Shown here piece after piece: positions 33,371 through 40,822 of a stretch of 64,000 nucleotides of DNA (positions are counted from its first letter, which is position 1; each line of letters starts with the position of its first letter). The DNA lies in contig JAFTXQ010000004.1 of assembly GCA_017461565.1 (NCBI GenBank), positions 62,001 to 126,000 of the forward strand. The letters are read 5' to 3'. Source of the DNA: Oscillospiraceae bacterium. GTDB lineage: Bacteria; Bacillota; Clostridia; Oscillospirales; Ruminococcaceae. Below the pieces are notes generated by a model. The model searched no databases. It worked only from the letters and a program-made list of their open reading frames with translations, and was not told where the DNA came from. Position numbers and translations under genes: made by a program.

Positions 33371-33799
33371 TCTTAAATAAAGAAAGGTCACTGTGATCTT
33401 TTTTTATATACGCCGAACAGCCGAAACGCCATAAATCAGCAGGGTTACCCGATCGGCACGGTGAAGCCGTAACGTAAGCCGTGAGGCTACTGCACCGTAT
33501 CGTGCTAGAAACCAATTTCTTTGCGTTCTGTCTGTCAGCTCTTAAAGAGTGACGTCCTTTTCGCTTTGCCGCTGCTTTTCCGCATCCACTGCCCTGCGCC
33601 TTTGCCTCAGGTAAGGGACTTTATACTAAAGGTTGTGATAGCTGAAAATCAAAAAAGATGATTTTCGGCGCTTTTAGTGATAGCGTACTACGCCATAGCC
33701 CTGCGAAACAGGACAAAGGATTTTGGAGTGGGCTGCTCCGCATCAACAAAATGCGACATTCCCGATAATGCGCAGAATGTACAGCTTCACAGTCTATCC
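33327..33799 (-). ncRNA. Putative structured non-coding RNA of about 470 nt, family not recognised
   Basis: A minus-strand interval bounded by a near-consensus promoter (33806-33834) and a strong terminator (33321-33370) holds no convincing protein-coding frame. It contains many hairpins: an 8-bp stem with a 7-nt loop (about 33648-33670), AGAAA/TTTCT with a 4-nt loop (about 33511-33524), AGCCC/GGGCT, CGCAT/ATGCG, and ACGGTG/CACCGT enclosing AGCC/GGCT near 33446-33489. Length and density of stems resemble a structural RNA gene. I looked for RNase P, tmRNA, 6S, SRP and common riboswitch motifs and found none complete. The identity stays open. Confidence 0.6.
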
Positions 33800-33805
33800 G
33801 CTTTT

Positions 33806-33834
33806 ATTTTAACCGATTTGATGTCGATTGTCAA
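33806..33834 (-). promoter_or_regulatory. Sigma-A promoter of the putative RNA gene
   Basis: TTGACA (33834-33829), 17 nt, TAAAAT (33811-33806) on the minus strand, predicting a start near 33799. Confidence 0.82.
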
Positions 33835-33909
33835 GCTTTTTTGCGAAAAACAAGAAATATTTGGGCATTTAGTGAGATTTGTTAACATCAAATGGGTGAA
33901 AATGCCGAA

Positions 33910-33938
33910 TTGACGGAGACGTTATAATATGCTACAAT
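33910..33938 (+). promoter_or_regulatory. Sigma-A promoter of dcd
   Basis: TTGACG (33910-33915), 17 nt, TACAAT (33933-33938), with AACGGAGGAA before the ATG at 33968. Confidence 0.78.
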
Positions 33939-33967
33939 AAATTTATTAATGAAAACGGAGGAACGAC

Positions 33968-34501
33968 ATGATACTATCAGACAAGACAATTTTAAAAATG
34001 CTGGAAAACGGCAGCCTTGAGATCGCCCCTGTCGAAAAGGAGCAGATCCAGCCTGCAAGCGTTGACATCCGCCTGGGAGATACATTCAGCGTGGTAGAAG
34101 ACACCTCTTCGGGAATAATTACACTTGAAAACGAGATAAAATACAAGACTATAAAAACTGACACATACCTTCTGCTTCCGGGACAGTTCGTACTTGCCAC
34201 AACAATGGAGTATTTCAGTCTGCCGGATGACCTGACAGCCTTTGTCGAGGGCAGAAGCTCCCTCGGTAGGATGGGACTGTTCATCCAGAATGCAGGCTGG
34301 GTAGACCCCGGCTTCAAGGGTGAGATCACATTGGAGCTGTTCAACGCCAACCGCTGTGCCATTGAGCTTAAGAGCGGCAGGCGTGTAGGTCAGCTGGTTT
34401 TTGCAAAGCTGGACGACCATGCACTTAATCCTTACAACGGAAAATATCAGGGACAAAAAGGGGCAACAGGCTCAAGGGTATTTATGGACTCCGACAAGTG
34501 A
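33968..34501 (+). CDS. dcd: dCTP deaminase
   Basis: The 177-residue protein has the dCTP deaminase/dUTPase fold motifs: QPASVDIRLG near residue 28, VEGRSSLGRMGLFI near residue 93 with Arg and Ser of the active site, AGWVDPGFKGEITLEL near residue 110 (catalytic Glu) and the C-terminal GATGSRVF. It converts dCTP to dUTP (or, in bifunctional forms, to dUMP). It is a single gene with its own promoter. Confidence 0.95.
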   Translation: MILSDKTILKMLENGSLEIAPVEKEQIQPASVDIRLGDTFSVVEDTSSGIITLENEIKYKTIKTDTYLLLPGQFVLATTMEYFSLPDDLTAFVEGRSSLGRMGLFIQNAGWVDPGFKGEITLELFNANRCAIELKSGRRVGQLVFAKLDDHALNPYNGKYQGQKGATGSRVFMDSDK

Positions 34502-34576
34502 TCCAACCAATCCGTCAAAACTGCTGAAATACCAACAAAAAAATCTTGCAGTTTGTTCAAAATTGATAAAATCCAC

Positions 34577-34605
34577 TAGACAACCGCAAACAAGAGTGAT
34601 ATAAT
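34577..34605 (+). promoter_or_regulatory. Sigma-A promoter of the kinase-like gene
   Basis: TAGACA (34577-34582), 17 nt, TATAAT (34600-34605). Confidence 0.75.
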
Positions 34606-34670
34606 GATAAAAATGCAGATAGTGTGTTGATCTGCTGTATTATTTGAAAGCTGGAAAGAGGCATTTTGAT

Positions 34671-35426
34671 ATGGAGCATAAAAGACTGATATCCGATGGT
34701 GATAAGGTTCAGGTATATGAGATAGAAGGAAATGCTGTAAAAGTATTCAAAGACCCTCACGAGCCTAAAAGCGTGGTGCTTTATGAGGCACTGACGCACA
34801 CCCGTGTGGAAGAAACAGGCTATGCCCGTATTCCTTCTCTGGAAGAGATCAAAAAAGTAGACGGCAAATGGGCAGTAGCGTATAAGTTCATAAAAGGCAA
34901 GACGCTCGCCGAGCTTATGAAGGAAAATCCCGAAAAGGTGGATGAGTATCTTTCCATGATGGTGGATCTTCAGATAGAGATCAACTCCTACCGCTCCGCT
35001 AAGGTAAGCCGCCTGAAGGATTATATCAAGCGCTCTATCGAGGGACTGGACGTTATCGATGACGTAAAAAAATATGAGCTTCTCACCCATCTTGAGTCTA
35101 TGCCAAAGCACGTAAAGCTCTGTCACGGCGACTTCACACCTGACAATATCATCATAAGCGAAGACGGTGCGTATGTTGTGGACTGGCTCAAAGCAAAGCA
35201 AGGCAACGCCTCTGCCGATATCGCAAAGACATATCTGCGTTTCTGCCTGAGTCATCGCACAGAATATGCGGAAAAGTACCTCAAGCTGTACTGTGCAAAG
35301 ACAGGCACCGCAGTTAAGTACGTACAGGACTGGCTGCCCCTCGTAGCGGCAGCACAGCTGAAGTTCAGGCGCCCCGAGGAGCGTGAGCTTCTGCTGACAT
35401 GGATAGATATAGTGGATTATAATTAA
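34671..35426 (+). CDS. Aminoglycoside/choline-kinase-like phosphotransferase (APH family)
   Basis: The 251-residue protein starts at the ATG behind GGAAAGAGG and has a protein-kinase-like layout: Gly-poor N-lobe with the nucleotide Lys (AVKVFKDP), the Brenner motif LCHGDFTPDNIII (catalytic Asp, Asn) near residue 155, and YVVDWLKA (DxD-type metal motif replaced by D-W) near 175. APH relatives phosphorylate aminoglycosides, homoserine, choline or other small molecules; the substrate cannot be told. An earlier TTG in frame is a possible but weaker start. Confidence 0.87.
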   Translation: MEHKRLISDGDKVQVYEIEGNAVKVFKDPHEPKSVVLYEALTHTRVEETGYARIPSLEEIKKVDGKWAVAYKFIKGKTLAELMKENPEKVDEYLSMMVDLQIEINSYRSAKVSRLKDYIKRSIEGLDVIDDVKKYELLTHLESMPKHVKLCHGDFTPDNIIISEDGAYVVDWLKAKQGNASADIAKTYLRFCLSHRTEYAEKYLKLYCAKTGTAVKYVQDWLPLVAAAQLKFRRPEERELLLTWIDIVDYN

Positions 35427-35470
35427 GTTTGAATGAAGTTCCCCTTGTGGACTCTCTGAATATCGGGAAA

Positions 35471-35496
35471 ACGGCAGCCTTTCGGCTGCCGTTTTT
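35471..35496. terminator. Terminator between the kinase-like gene and spoVAE
   Basis: A perfect 9-bp stem with a 4-nt loop (35471-35479 with 35484-35492), flanked by AAAA and TTTTT so that it can act in both directions between convergent genes. Confidence 0.9.
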
Positions 35497-35497
35497 G

Positions 35498-35875
35498 TTA
35501 CTTTTCATTTATCTTACTTCCGCTCTTGAAGCAAAGTCCTGCAATAAGCCCGAAGAACACTGCGGCGGTTATTCCTGCGGCGGCTGAGGTAAGTCCGCCT
35601 GTAAATGCGCCGATAAGTCCGTCCTTGTCAACTGCTTCTTTCACGCCCTTTGCCAGCAGACTTCCGAAGCCTGTCAGCGGCACAGTCGCACCACCGCCTG
35701 CAAAGTCGATAAGCGGCTGATATACTCCCACTGCACCGAGGATAACGCCTGCTACAACGTAGGACACCAGTATCCTTGCAGGGGTAAGCTTTGTGAGATC
35801 TATCAGCACCTGTCCAACTACACAGAACAGCCCGCCGATAACGAATGCCCATACATATTCCATAAAAACATCCAT
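35498..35875 (-). CDS. spoVAE: Stage V sporulation protein AE (SpoVAEb)
   Basis: The 125-residue polytopic protein starts MDVFMEYVWAFVIGGLFCVVGQVLID and has AGGGATVPLTGFGSLLAKG, the SpoVAE signature, with four hydrophobic helices. With SpoVAC and SpoVAD it forms the channel that moves dipicolinic acid with calcium into the spore and out on germination. It is the last gene of the spoVAC-spoVAD-spoVAE cluster, 11 bp after spoVAD. Confidence 0.95.
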   Translation of the reverse strand: MDVFMEYVWAFVIGGLFCVVGQVLIDLTKLTPARILVSYVVAGVILGAVGVYQPLIDFAGGGATVPLTGFGSLLAKGVKEAVDKDGLIGAFTGGLTSAAAGITAAVFFGLIAGLCFKSGSKINEK

Positions 35876-35886
35876 AATTATTCTCC

Positions 35887-36891
35887 TTAATACGAAGTAA
35901 GCTCAACTGCATGAGCGATCCCCGGGATAGTTCCGCCCTGCTGTATAACTGTGGTGGACATCAGCGCTCCTGTCGCACAGAAAAGCACTCGCTTAAGCTC
36001 TCCGCTCTCTATCCTTTTTAGGAAGTGACCGCACATCATCGAGGCGCTGCAGCCGCAGCCCGAGCCTCCTGCATGGACATCCTGCGTGCTTCGGTCAAAC
36101 AGCATCAGTCCGCAGTCTTTATGGCGACTTTCGATTGCGATACCATCCCGTGCGAATAGATCGTGCAGAAGATCGCTTCCCACAAGTCCGAGATCGCCTG
36201 TGATGATAAGATCATAATCCTGCGGATGGCTTCCCATGTGCGTAAAGTGCCTTTTCAGCGTATCGTAAGCCGCACCGGCCATAGCAGCCCCCATATTGTT
36301 CTGATCGTTTACTCCCATGTCCTCTATTTTGCCTGCGGTTGCCGCACGGATAAACGGTGGCTTTCCCGTTTCGGATACCAGCACCGCACCCGAAGCCGTC
36401 GCCGTCCACTGAGCTGTGGGCGGCCGTATTCCGCCGTAGTTCAATGGAAATCTGAACTGTCGCTCCGCCGAGCTGAAATGCGAGGATGTCACCGCAATCG
36501 CCCTGTCTGCATAACCTGCGTTTACCATAGCCGCCGCAAGCAGTAAGCCCTCCGCAAAGGTGGAACAAGCTCCGTATATCCCCAGGAACGGGATATAATA
36601 ATCCTTCAATCCGTAAGAGCTGCTAACACACTGATTGAGAAGATCACCTGCAAATATAAGGTCGATCTTGTCAGGGCTGAGCCTCGCCTTTTGCAGCACG
36701 TGTCCCACTGCCTTTTTCTGAAACAGTGATTCCGCCTGTTCCCATGTGTCAGCGCCGCCCTTGTTGTCATCTATGACTTCGTCAAACCCGCCGCCGTATG
36801 GACCCTCGTTCTCAGCCTTTCCGACTACTGATGCATAAGTCTGCACAGAGGCGTGGTCATATCTGAAGGTCTTTCCTGCACAATACTCCAT
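35887..36891 (-). CDS. spoVAD: Stage V sporulation protein AD (SpoVAD)
   Basis: The 334-residue protein has a thiolase-like fold (IFAGDLLNQCVSSSYGL, GIYGACSTFAEGL, then GSGCGCSASMMCGHF) with residues that in SpoVAD bind dipicolinic acid. It lies between spoVAC (8 bp upstream) and spoVAE (11 bp downstream). Cys at the thiolase position (GACST) is present. Soluble and membrane-associated in the forespore envelope. Confident on length, residues and context. Confidence 0.96.
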   Translation of the reverse strand: MEYCAGKTFRYDHASVQTYASVVGKAENEGPYGGGFDEVIDDNKGGADTWEQAESLFQKKAVGHVLQKARLSPDKIDLIFAGDLLNQCVSSSYGLKDYYIPFLGIYGACSTFAEGLLLAAAMVNAGYADRAIAVTSSHFSSAERQFRFPLNYGGIRPPTAQWTATASGAVLVSETGKPPFIRAATAGKIEDMGVNDQNNMGAAMAGAAYDTLKRHFTHMGSHPQDYDLIITGDLGLVGSDLLHDLFARDGIAIESRHKDCGLMLFDRSTQDVHAGGSGCGCSASMMCGHFLKRIESGELKRVLFCATGALMSTTVIQQGGTIPGIAHAVELTSY

Positions 36892-36899
36892 ATACCCTC

Positions 36900-37343
36900 C
36901 TAAAAAAGCCCGATAATATAGTAAATGATACCGTATATCACCGAAGCTGAAACTCCGTATACTATAACAGGACCTGCTATAACGAACATCTTTGCGCCAA
37001 GCCCGAGTATATAGCCCTCGGATTTGAAGTCTATCGCAGGAGATACCACCGCATTGGCAAAGCCCGTTATCGGAACAAGCGTTCCTGCGCCGCCGTGCTG
37101 TGCTATACGGTCGTATATCTCAAACCCTGTCAGCAACGCACTAAGAAATATCAGCGACATTGAAGTAAGTGCCGCAGCGTGTTCTTCTTTAAGTCCGAGG
37201 TATGCGTACAGGTTAAGCAGCCCCTCACCGAGGGTGCAGATAGTGCCGCCTATCAGAAAGGCTTTCGGCAGTGTTTTGTACATTTTCGAGTTCGGCGAAC
37301 GCTTTTTGGTAAGCTCGCCATATTCCTGATTTGAAATATTCAT
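36900..37343 (-). CDS. spoVAC: Stage V sporulation protein AC (SpoVAC)
   Basis: The 147-residue membrane protein has KAFLIGGTICTLGEGLLNLYAYLGL and GAGTLVPITGFANAVVSPAIDFKSEG, both typical of SpoVAC, the mechanosensitive channel component. Four hydrophobic segments are visible. Upstream there is a weak sigma-G-like pair (GTATT, 18 nt, AATATTA) around 37370-37405, compatible with forespore expression, but not convincing enough to list separately. It heads the three-gene spoVA cluster; spoVAA and spoVAB are not here, as in many Clostridia. Confidence 0.95.
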   Translation of the reverse strand: MNISNQEYGELTKKRSPNSKMYKTLPKAFLIGGTICTLGEGLLNLYAYLGLKEEHAAALTSMSLIFLSALLTGFEIYDRIAQHGGAGTLVPITGFANAVVSPAIDFKSEGYILGLGAKMFVIAGPVIVYGVSASVIYGIIYYIIGLF

Positions 37344-37445
37344 ATACGTTCTCCCTGAATAAGTTTATCTCGATAATATTTTGCTGCATTTTATCGAAAA
37401 TACACGTATAACGAAAAATATTCTGATGGTCTAAGCTTGAAAGTA

Positions 37446-37474
37446 TTGACAAATTACTTCATTTAGTTTAAAAT
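37446..37474 (+). promoter_or_regulatory. Sigma-A promoter of comFB
   Basis: TTGACA (37446-37451), 17 nt, TAAAAT (37469-37474). Confidence 0.8.
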
Positions 37475-37506
37475 AATATTATCAACTTATAACAGGGAGG
37501 CTTATT

Positions 37507-37767
37507 ATGGCTATTATTAATGTTATGGAAAAGTTCATCAACGAAAGACTGGACGATATGTTATCCTCTGAAGACTGCTGCAAGTGCGAACGCTGTGTCG
37601 ATGATATGAAAGCTATCGCTCTTAACAAGCTCCCTGCGAAATATGTCAGCACCCACAACGGCGAGCTTTTTTCCAAGCTTGAAGCTTCTATCCGTCAGAA
37701 TGCTGTAGATATCAACATCGCAGTTGCCGCCGCTATCGACGCCGTATCCAAAAGGCCGTCTCACTGA
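37507..37767 (+). CDS. comFB: ComFB family protein (late competence, cyclic-dinucleotide receptor family)
   Basis: The 86-residue protein has all ComFB marks: four Cys at residues 24, 25, 27 and 30 (CCKCERC) with the DDMKAIALNKLPAKYVST segment. ComFB of B. subtilis lies in the comF operon; cyanobacterial homologues bind c-di-GMP and c-di-AMP and affect competence and pilus-based motility. It is a single gene with its own promoter and terminator, about 15-28 kb from the T4P locus. The link to T4P is inference. Confidence 0.93.
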   Translation: MAIINVMEKFINERLDDMLSSEDCCKCERCVDDMKAIALNKLPAKYVSTHNGELFSKLEASIRQNAVDINIAVAAAIDAVSKRPSH

Positions 37768-37823
37768 CGACAGGTATTTTACATATTAAAAGCTACTTAA
37801 TGTAACTGTAACAGACATAAAAC

Positions 37824-37860
37824 AAAAACCAGAGAAGAAACTGATCTTCTCTGGTTTTTT
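37824..37860. terminator. Bidirectional terminator after comFB
   Basis: A 10-bp perfect stem (37828-37837 with 37846-37855), an 8-nt loop, A-run before and T6 after. Confidence 0.9.
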
Positions 37861-37892
37861 TACATATATTGTGCGGTCTAACCGCAACAAGA

Positions 37893-39665
37893 TCATGCGT
37901 TCTCGGAAACAGGAAGCGTATACCTCTTCTTGTATCCATTGAGTGCATCAACAAACTCGGAGTCGTCGGAGCGCTTAAGCTCGGTCATGTACTCGTGAGT
38001 ATCCATATTATTCTCCTTGACCTGGATCATGCATACTGCGATGTTGGAGCAGTGGTCGGAAACTCTCTCCAGATTTGTAAGCAGATCGGAAAGGATAAAA
38101 CCAAGCTCAATAGTACACTTGCCAAGACGCAGACGCTCAATATGGCGGCTCTTGAGATCGGTACGGAGCTCATCAATAACATCCTCGAGAGGCTCAACCT
38201 GCTTTGCGAGAGCGATATCGGAATTGATAAATGCTTCGATAGCCTTGTCAAGGATTTCGGAAACTGCATTCTTGATAACATCGATCTCCTGCGAAGCCTC
38301 ATCCGAAAACTTTATCTTCTTCTGGTACATTTCTTCGGCGGCTTCCACCACATTTACTGCGTGGTCGGAAATACGCTCAAGGTCGCCGATGGTGTGCAAC
38401 AGCTTGGAAACAAGCTTACTGTCATGCTCAGACAGATCCTTGGAGCTTATCTTCAGCAGATAGGAGCCGATCTTATCTTCATAGATATCTATGGTGTTTT
38501 CGTTTTCAACGACCTCCATCGACTTCTTCTGATCGTAATTGCCCAGGATGTCAAGAGACTGGAAGATAGTCTTGCGTGTGAGCTTTGCCATTCTGATAGC
38601 AACATTGCGGCACTGCTCAATAGCAACAGAAGGAGTTTTCAGCAGACGCTCATCCAGCATGGGCATTTCGCCCTCTTCCTCGTTGGGATTGTCACGGATG
38701 ACCAGACAAGCAAGCTTTTCGATCTGCTTTGTGAATGGCAGGAACAAAAGTGTCGCCAGCACATTGAACGCCGTATGAATGATCGGGATACTTGTACCCT
38801 CAAGAGGCATATCAAGGAACTGGAAATGCAGGAACGCATTTAAGAGATAGAACAGTGCAAGGAACACTACCGTGCCCAGCACATTGAACAGCAGATGCAC
38901 GATGGCAACACGCTTTGCGGATTTGTTTGCACCGATCGAAGATATCAACGCAGTGACACAAGTACCGATGTTCTGACCTAACAGGATAGGCAGTGCAGTT
39001 CCGTGAGTAACAGCACCGGTAGATGTAGCCAGCGCCTGAAGAATACCTACCGAAGCGGAAGAGGACTGGATGATGGCAGTCAGCACCGCACCGGCGATTA
39101 CACCGAGAATGGGGTTTGAGAATGCGATCATCAGCTCGCCGAATTCAGGAACATCTTTAAGACCTGATACAGCGTCGGACATAGCGTCCATACCGAACAT
39201 AAGCACGGCAAAACCCAACAGAATAGTAGCAATATTATGCTTTTTATCGGACTTTGAGAACATGATAAGTCCTGTACCGATTATGGCAAGGATAGGTGTG
39301 AAGGATGAAGGCTTAAGTAGCTGGATAAAGATGTTGTCGCCGTCAAGAGCAGTAAGGCTCAACAGCCAGGCGGTCATAGTGGTACCGATATTTGCACCCA
39401 TGATTACACCGATAACCTGTCTGAGCTTCATGATACCGGAGTTTACAAAGCCCACCAGCATAACCGTCGTAGCGGAAGAGGACTGGATAACAGCCGTAAC
39501 ACCTGCACCAAGCAGAACGCCCTTAATGGGATTTGAGGTCATTTTTTCCAGAAGCTTTTCAAGCTTGCCGCCTGCAAGCTTTTCGAGTGCGGCACTAAGC
39601 GTATTCATTCCGAACAGGAACAGCGCAAGACCGCCAATCAGTGATAGTACGTCAAATAGATCCAT
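37893..39665 (-). CDS. Na+/phosphate cotransporter with PhoU domain (NptA family)
   Basis: A 590-residue transporter with two PF02690-type repeats marked by Gln-Ser-Ser-Ser (TAVIQSSSATTVML and TAIIQSSSASVGIL, near residues 55 and 195) and about nine membrane helices, followed by a C-terminal PhoU-like helical domain (about 340-570). This type mediates sodium-dependent phosphate uptake or export and is fused to its own PhoU-like regulator. Pho-box-like repeats lie in the upstream region. The terminal SEN tail is unremarkable. Confidence 0.93.
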   Translation of the reverse strand: MDLFDVLSLIGGLALFLFGMNTLSAALEKLAGGKLEKLLEKMTSNPIKGVLLGAGVTAVIQSSSATTVMLVGFVNSGIMKLRQVIGVIMGANIGTTMTAWLLSLTALDGDNIFIQLLKPSSFTPILAIIGTGLIMFSKSDKKHNIATILLGFAVLMFGMDAMSDAVSGLKDVPEFGELMIAFSNPILGVIAGAVLTAIIQSSSASVGILQALATSTGAVTHGTALPILLGQNIGTCVTALISSIGANKSAKRVAIVHLLFNVLGTVVFLALFYLLNAFLHFQFLDMPLEGTSIPIIHTAFNVLATLLFLPFTKQIEKLACLVIRDNPNEEEGEMPMLDERLLKTPSVAIEQCRNVAIRMAKLTRKTIFQSLDILGNYDQKKSMEVVENENTIDIYEDKIGSYLLKISSKDLSEHDSKLVSKLLHTIGDLERISDHAVNVVEAAEEMYQKKIKFSDEASQEIDVIKNAVSEILDKAIEAFINSDIALAKQVEPLEDVIDELRTDLKSRHIERLRLGKCTIELGFILSDLLTNLERVSDHCSNIAVCMIQVKENNMDTHEYMTELKRSDDSEFVDALNGYKKRYTLPVSENA

Positions 39666-39733
39666 GTTTTTTCTCCTGTGTTTTTTGCAATCTTTCTTTA
39701 TTGCATATCTTTTTTCCTTTTGCGAACACTTCC

Positions 39734-39762
39734 ATTATACAGGATTTTTCGATAATTGTACA
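39734..39762 (-). promoter_or_regulatory. Promoter of the Na/Pi transporter gene
   Basis: TGTACA (39762-39757), 17 nt, TATAAT (39739-39734) with a TG extension before the -10 on the minus strand. The -35 is weak, as expected of an activator-dependent promoter. Confidence 0.6.
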
Positions 39763-39811
39763 GTGGTTTTTACATAATTTTTATTTTTCCCCATAATCCA
39801 TAATTTAGCGG

Positions 39812-39889
39812 TGTAAATCATTATTATTTCTGTCGATTATGCAAACGCTTTCTTATTTATATGTAAAATCAATGTAAAATATATGTAAA
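39812..39889 (-). promoter_or_regulatory. Pho-box-like tandem repeats upstream of the Na/Pi transporter
   Basis: TGTAAA occurs at 39862-39867, 39873-39878 and 39884-39889, spaced exactly 11 bp, plus a single copy at 39812-39817. On the coding (minus) strand they read TTTACA, as in the PhoP consensus TTHACA-N5 repeats. WalR boxes (TGTWAH-N5) would also fit. Position is 100-127 bp upstream of the -35 box. Confidence 0.55.
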
Positions 39890-39913
39890 GCCGCTCTTAC
39901 AGCGGCTGTGATC

Positions 39914-40636
39914 TTATTCGGCGGCTGCGTCGATTACCGACATGGGATCTATCCATTCTCCGCCCCGTTTTACGGCAAGATGCAGATGAGGCTCCTGCAG
40001 GATCTCTGCCTGGCAGGTATCGGATGTCTTTCCTATCACCTGACCCTCCTGAACAGATTGCCCTGTCTTAACTTCAAGCTCCTTGGCAAGTCCGCAGTAA
40101 TGCACTTCAAGTCCGTTTTCCTGCTCTGCTATCACACAGACGCCCCACAGCGGATCTTCGCTGATCTCCTTGATAACGCCTGAGGACATGGATTTTACAT
40201 CTGTACCAAGCGGGCAGAGGATATCACATCCGTCATGTGTCTTCCATACGCCGAGGGTCTCGGATTTCACAAGCTCGCCGTTGCTGAACGGATGAGATAC
40301 CTCTCCGTTAACAGGCATGATGTTACGCGCTTCGATAACGACAGGCTTATTTGCCTCCTCTGCCTCTGCTGTGATATCAGCATCTGCTACTTCGGCGGAC
40401 TCGACAGACACACTATCCTTAGGCACGCCGTCTTCATTGTTATTGGCAGGGACGCTGCTTTCATCATCGGGATCGAATACCCATACATCAGAAGTGCTGT
40501 CCGATTCTGTGGGGGTAAGACGACTCATTGTCTGGTGATACGCTGTCAACGATGCGATGCTCACTGCCGCTACTCCAAGCACCACTGCGATCGCCATACC
40601 CTTGCCTACGGGGAATGATCTTCTTGATTTTTTCAT
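39914..40636 (-). CDS. M23/LytM domain membrane protein, SpoIIQ-like
   Basis: The 240-residue protein has a basic start and one membrane helix (about 13-30), a Ser/Asp/Glu-rich linker (40-95) and a LytM/M23 domain (100-230) with WKTHDGCD (HxxxD) and HLHLAV (HxH). SpoIIQ, the forespore membrane partner of SpoIIIAH, has the same layout; in B. subtilis it lost the first His, but Clostridia versions often keep it, as here. It may have zinc-dependent peptidoglycan endopeptidase activity. A GGCAAAAAT block upstream resembles a sigma-F -10 but spacing is off. A non-sporulation M23 protein is an alternative. Confidence 0.82.
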   Translation of the reverse strand: MKKSRRSFPVGKGMAIAVVLGVAAVSIASLTAYHQTMSRLTPTESDSTSDVWVFDPDDESSVPANNNEDGVPKDSVSVESAEVADADITAEAEEANKPVVIEARNIMPVNGEVSHPFSNGELVKSETLGVWKTHDGCDILCPLGTDVKSMSSGVIKEISEDPLWGVCVIAEQENGLEVHYCGLAKELEVKTGQSVQEGQVIGKTSDTCQAEILQEPHLHLAVKRGGEWIDPMSVIDAAAE

Positions 40637-40764
40637 CGCTGTTATTTCCTTTCATGATCATGACTATGGAGCGATCCCAAGCAGGGATCGTGACAGTATT
40701 TTTGCCTGATACTGCGAAAATATACATCGGATGGTATTTTTGTCGCCAAAATTATGTACAGCTA

Positions 40765-40793
40765 TTGCTAAAACAGAGCTATTGTGTTAAAAT
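40765..40793 (+). promoter_or_regulatory. Sigma-A promoter of the glycosyltransferase gene
   Basis: TTGCTA (40765-40770), 17 nt, TAAAAT (40788-40793), followed by GGAGGG before the ATG. Confidence 0.75.
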
Positions 40794-40822
40794 GAATAGA
40801 AGATCGATTTGGAGGGCGGTAT

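Noticed and set aside
33327..33799. RNase P RNA, tmRNA or cobalamin riboswitch as identity of the 33.3-33.8 kb unit.
   Set aside because: Only AAAGTCC and GACAGAAC resemble RNase P parts, and at wrong spacing and order. No tmRNA acceptor end or tag peptide is present. The GGTGAAGCC stretch recalls a cobalamin core but lacks the B12 box and is on the plus strand.
33677..33913. Small plus-strand frame of 78 codons in the same region.
   Set aside because: No ribosome binding site, odd composition, overlaps the promoter of the putative RNA gene and the dcd promoter region.
40635..40740. A clear sigma-F or sigma-A promoter for the M23 gene.
   Set aside because: The sigma-F-like -10 lacks a properly spaced -35; no sigma-A pair was found. 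Kept only as a weak note.
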